DNA from: Candidatus Saccharimonadia bacterium
GTDB lineage: Bacteria; Patescibacteriota; Saccharimonadia; Saccharimonadales; 2-12-FULL-41-12
Length of the DNA: 7,828 nt
Reading direction: 5' to 3'
Assembly: GCA_023263015.1 (NCBI GenBank)
Contig: JALQXV010000038.1
Span: 1 to 7,828, forward strand
The notes under the pieces are model-generated. The model was not told where the DNA came from and made no database searches. It worked only from the letters and a program-made list of their open reading frames with translations. Position numbers and translations under genes: made by a program. This document shows positions 5,747 through 7,828 of the stretch, piece after piece; position 1 is the stretch's first letter, and the number at the start of each line of letters is the position of its first letter.

Positions 5747-7492
5747 ATGGATGCCGTTCAAGAGGTGAAAGCGCGACTCAGTATTGAGGACGTAATTAGT
5801 GAGTACGTTCAACTTAAGCGCGCCGGCAAAAACTTTAAGGGACTCAGCCCGTTTACTAATGAACGTACACCTAGCTTTGTTGTAAGTCCTGAAAAACAGA
5901 TTTGGCATGATTTTAGCTCTAACAGGGGTGGGGATATGTTTACTTTTGTGCAAGAAGTTGAAGGTTTGGACTTTAAGGCTACATTAGAATTGCTTGCGCG
6001 TAAGGCAGGAGTAGATCTAGAGCAGTTTCAGACTAAAGGCGGTCGTAAAGGGCCAGACAAGGAGCGGCTACTGGCACTATTAGATGCAGCAGCAAAATTT
6101 TACCAAGTTCAATTTAGCGCTAATAAAGAGGCGTATGAGTATATTTTTAAAAAGCGTGGTTATACCAAGCAGACAGTGTTAGATTTTAGGATTGGTTACA
6201 GCCCAGATGGTCAACGAACTGCCACCGACTATTTAAAGAGTAAGGGTTTTTCAGAAGAAGAGATGATTGCAACTGGAGTGTCGGTTCAGCGTCGTGGTGG
6301 TCTAGCCGATATGTTTAGGGGCAGGATTATGGTGCCGTTAAGCGACTCATTTGGTAGGGTAGTTGGTTTTACTGCTCGGCTACTTAAAGATGTTGAAGGG
6401 GCGCCAAAGTACATTAATACAGCCTCAACCCCTTTGTATGATAAGAGCCGTCATATTTATGGGCTGCATTTAGCCAAGAAAGCTATTCAGAAAGAAAAGA
6501 TAGCAGTTTTGGTAGAGGGCAACTTAGACGTGATCGGTTCGCATCAAGCCGGCGTGACAAACGTGGTAGCAACGGCCGGTACGGCACTGACTGAAATGCA
6601 GCTTAAAGCTTTGAGCCGATTTACCCCAGACGTACGACTGGCATTTGACCAAGATAGGGCGGGTATTGCGGCGGCCGAACGTGCTATTCCAATTGCTGGC
6701 AAGGTCAAAGTTGACTTGAGTATTATTACAATCCCGAGCGGTAAAGATCCTGATGAGTTAGTACGACAGGATCCAGCATTGTGGACCAAGGCAATTGCCG
6801 ACGCAAAGCCTGCTCTAGACTGGCTACTGGCAACGTACCAAGAGCGGCTTGATTTGAGCACTGGCGTTGGCAAACGACAGTTCAGCGATGTGTCGCTTGC
6901 TGTCGTTAAATTGTTACCTGATCAAGTTGAGCAAGACCATTATATTCAGCAGATCGCTAAATTAACAGATGTGCATGCTGATTCTTTACGCGCAAAATTG
7001 AACGACGTTGCAAACGAGCCAGCTCCTCGTCGGAAAGCCATTCGGATTACGCCTGAAGCGCCGGCATCGCTCGAAGATCGTCGCATCCAAGAGCATTTTT
7101 TGTGCATTATGTTGATGATTCCAAATGTACGGATATACCTAGACTTGATATCGGAGCAGATGTTTAGTGGCGAAGAGGCTCAAACACTTGTGAAATTTTT
7201 GAGCGATCATCGTGACTTTAATGGCGATATGACTACAGCACCGGAGTTGCAACCAATCTTAAATTATGTCAAAATACTATCATTACAGTTCGAAGAACTA
7301 TACGGCGAGATCGAGATGACGGAACTTCAATACGAAGCCGCACGACTCCGGGCCGCGGTGATAAACCATTTTGTCAAAAAGCAAAACCAAATAATTCAAA
7401 ATAAGCTAAAGACAGCTTCGGATACCGAGGCGGCAGATCTTTTGGCTCGAGTTAATAAGCTCAATCAATTACTAAAGCGTACTAAAGTTTAG
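5747..7492 (+). CDS. dnaG: DNA primase DnaG with degenerate (cysteine-free) zinc-binding domain
   Basis: A 581-aa primase that makes RNA primers at the replication fork together with the replicative helicase; its length is normal for DnaG. Domains: N-terminal zinc-binding-type domain at about 1-95, RNA polymerase/Toprim core at about 105-370, helicase-interaction domain at about 430-581. Core motifs: RGRIMVPLSDSFGRVVGFTAR (191-211), PKYINTASTPLYDKS (220-234), Toprim VEGNLDVI with E257, and AFDQDRAG with D301 and D303, so the metal-binding catalytic residues are present. Oddity: the four zinc ligands of the CPFH...CFGC motif are replaced by S34, T37, D55 and S58 while the surrounding residues (GKNFKGL, TPSF, VSPEK, GGD) are conserved; the protein has one cysteine in all (C453). 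It is followed by rpoD after 9 bp, indicating an operon. Confidence 0.95.
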   Translation: MDAVQEVKARLSIEDVISEYVQLKRAGKNFKGLSPFTNERTPSFVVSPEKQIWHDFSSNRGGDMFTFVQEVEGLDFKATLELLARKAGVDLEQFQTKGGRKGPDKERLLALLDAAAKFYQVQFSANKEAYEYIFKKRGYTKQTVLDFRIGYSPDGQRTATDYLKSKGFSEEEMIATGVSVQRRGGLADMFRGRIMVPLSDSFGRVVGFTARLLKDVEGAPKYINTASTPLYDKSRHIYGLHLAKKAIQKEKIAVLVEGNLDVIGSHQAGVTNVVATAGTALTEMQLKALSRFTPDVRLAFDQDRAGIAAAERAIPIAGKVKVDLSIITIPSGKDPDELVRQDPALWTKAIADAKPALDWLLATYQERLDLSTGVGKRQFSDVSLAVVKLLPDQVEQDHYIQQIAKLTDVHADSLRAKLNDVANEPAPRRKAIRITPEAPASLEDRRIQEHFLCIMLMIPNVRIYLDLISEQMFSGEEAQTLVKFLSDHRDFNGDMTTAPELQPILNYVKILSLQFEELYGEIEMTELQYEAARLRAAVINHFVKKQNQIIQNKLKTASDTEAADLLARVNKLNQLLKRTKV

Positions 7493-7496
7493 GGAG
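7491..7496 (+). promoter_or_regulatory. Shine-Dalgarno of rpoD (AGGGAG)
   Basis: AGGGAG, with the core GGAG at 7493-7496, lies 5 nt before the rpoD ATG at 7502 and overlaps the dnaG stop codon. It is the only clear Shine-Dalgarno in the window and fixes the rpoD start. It shows that this genome uses canonical initiation for operon-internal genes. Confidence 0.75.
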
Positions 7497-7501
7497 TAGC
7501 A

Positions 7502-7828
7502 ATGGCAGATGATGCAATTCAGGCTTTGCATGACGGCAAAGCACAGTTATTAGAACAAGCAAAAAAAGACGGCAAAATTACCCAAGAGGCAATTTTTGCA
7601 GTCATTCCGGACTTACCAGCCAATTCAGAATTATTAGACGGGTTATACAGCGAACTAGCTGACGCCAATATAACAGTAGGCAATACCGCTGACGCAGCCG
7701 AACCAAGCGCCGAAATGAGTGACGAGTGGGTTGCTGAAGATGACGAAGAGATTGTACTCGACGACAAAGTATATCTTGATGATATCGCAGATGACTCGGT
7801 TCGTTTGTATCTTCGTGAAATTGGTAAA
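7502..7828 (+). CDS. rpoD: RNA polymerase primary sigma factor RpoD, N-terminal fragment (3' end outside window)
   Basis: The first 109 codons run off the right edge without a stop. Residues about 4-57 resemble sigma region 1.1: a helical segment QLLEQAKKDGKITQEAIFAV, then PDLPANSELLDGLYSELADA and NITV. It masks DNA binding by free sigma. An acidic linker follows (EDDEEIVLDD, about 79-88). The end, DSVRLYLREIGK (98-109), is the start of region 1.2 and the hallmark of primary sigma factors (DxVRxYLxEIG). Regions 2-4 lie outside the window. The position directly after dnaG (9-bp gap, shared Shine-Dalgarno/stop) matches the classic dnaG-rpoD pairing and supports the call. The sigma-70-type -10 boxes in this window are what such a factor would read. 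Confidence 0.93.
   Translation, partial: MADDAIQALHDGKAQLLEQAKKDGKITQEAIFAVIPDLPANSELLDGLYSELADANITVGNTADAAEPSAEMSDEWVAEDDEEIVLDDKVYLDDIADDSVRLYLREIGK

Noticed and set aside
6544..6873. Minus-strand 109-codon open frame inside dnaG
   Set aside because: Antisense to the Toprim domain of a clearly conserved gene, with no start signal.
7247..7280. Possible internal rpoD promoter within dnaG (TTGCAA ... TACTAT)
   Set aside because: The spacer is 22 bp, outside the workable range, and the distance to rpoD is more than 200 bp; the tight dnaG-rpoD coupling with a Shine-Dalgarno explains rpoD expression.
7519..7767. Minus-strand 82-codon open frame opposite rpoD
   Set aside because: Serine/alanine-rich antisense shadow of the rpoD region 1.1 and acidic linker; the plus strand is a recognisable sigma factor.

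Overview
The window looks like chromosomal DNA of a Candidate Phyla Radiation (Patescibacteria) bacterium, most probably Candidatus Saccharibacteria (TM7). This is a judgement from gene content and protein style, not a database result. The main clues are a DnaG primase whose zinc site reads LSPFT...WHDFSS in place of the usual cysteine/histidine motif, very tight gene packing, start codons only a few bases after -10 boxes, and small lineage-type membrane and soluble proteins. The genetic code is standard: every gene reads through to TAG or TAA with no in-frame TGA.

Layout: (1) 3-119 (+) is the C-terminal end of MsrB. (2) 109-867 (-) is a membrane-anchored M15 peptidoglycan carboxypeptidase, convergent with msrB. 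(3) 887-1426 (+) is oligoribonuclease (orn), divergent from the carboxypeptidase across only 19 bp in which the two -10 boxes overlap. (4) 1487-4375 (+) is a 962-aa SF2 helicase with a long C-terminal half that I read as an array of helix-turn-helix-like units. It has its own promoter with a 15-bp palindrome between -35 and -10. (5) 4372-4650 (-) is an unknown 92-aa protein behind a full-consensus sigma-70-type promoter. (6) 4715-5035 (+) is a MmcQ/YjbR-like protein. (7) 5022-5642 (-) is a 206-aa single-pass membrane protein of unknown function. (8) 5747-7492 (+) is dnaG. (9) 7502 to the window edge (+) is the start of rpoD, in an operon with dnaG (the classic macromolecular-synthesis pairing).

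How it works together: dnaG and rpoD couple primer synthesis and the housekeeping sigma factor in one transcript. orn finishes RNA turnover to mononucleotides. The carboxypeptidase trims cell-wall peptides, and msrB repairs oxidised methionine. The helicase, the 92-aa protein and the membrane protein have no assignable pathway.

Expression signals: six of the seven genes that start a transcript have a -10-like box ending 6-9 bases before the ATG, which predicts leaderless or nearly leaderless mRNAs. The only clear Shine-Dalgarno sequence is at the internal operon gene rpoD. All three convergent pairs overlap tail to tail, no convincing intrinsic terminator was seen, and seven of eight visible stop codons are TAG. 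No tRNA, rRNA, CRISPR array, insertion sequence or attachment site was seen, and no stretch over 300 bases lacks a gene. The longest gene-free stretch is 104 bp (5643-5746).
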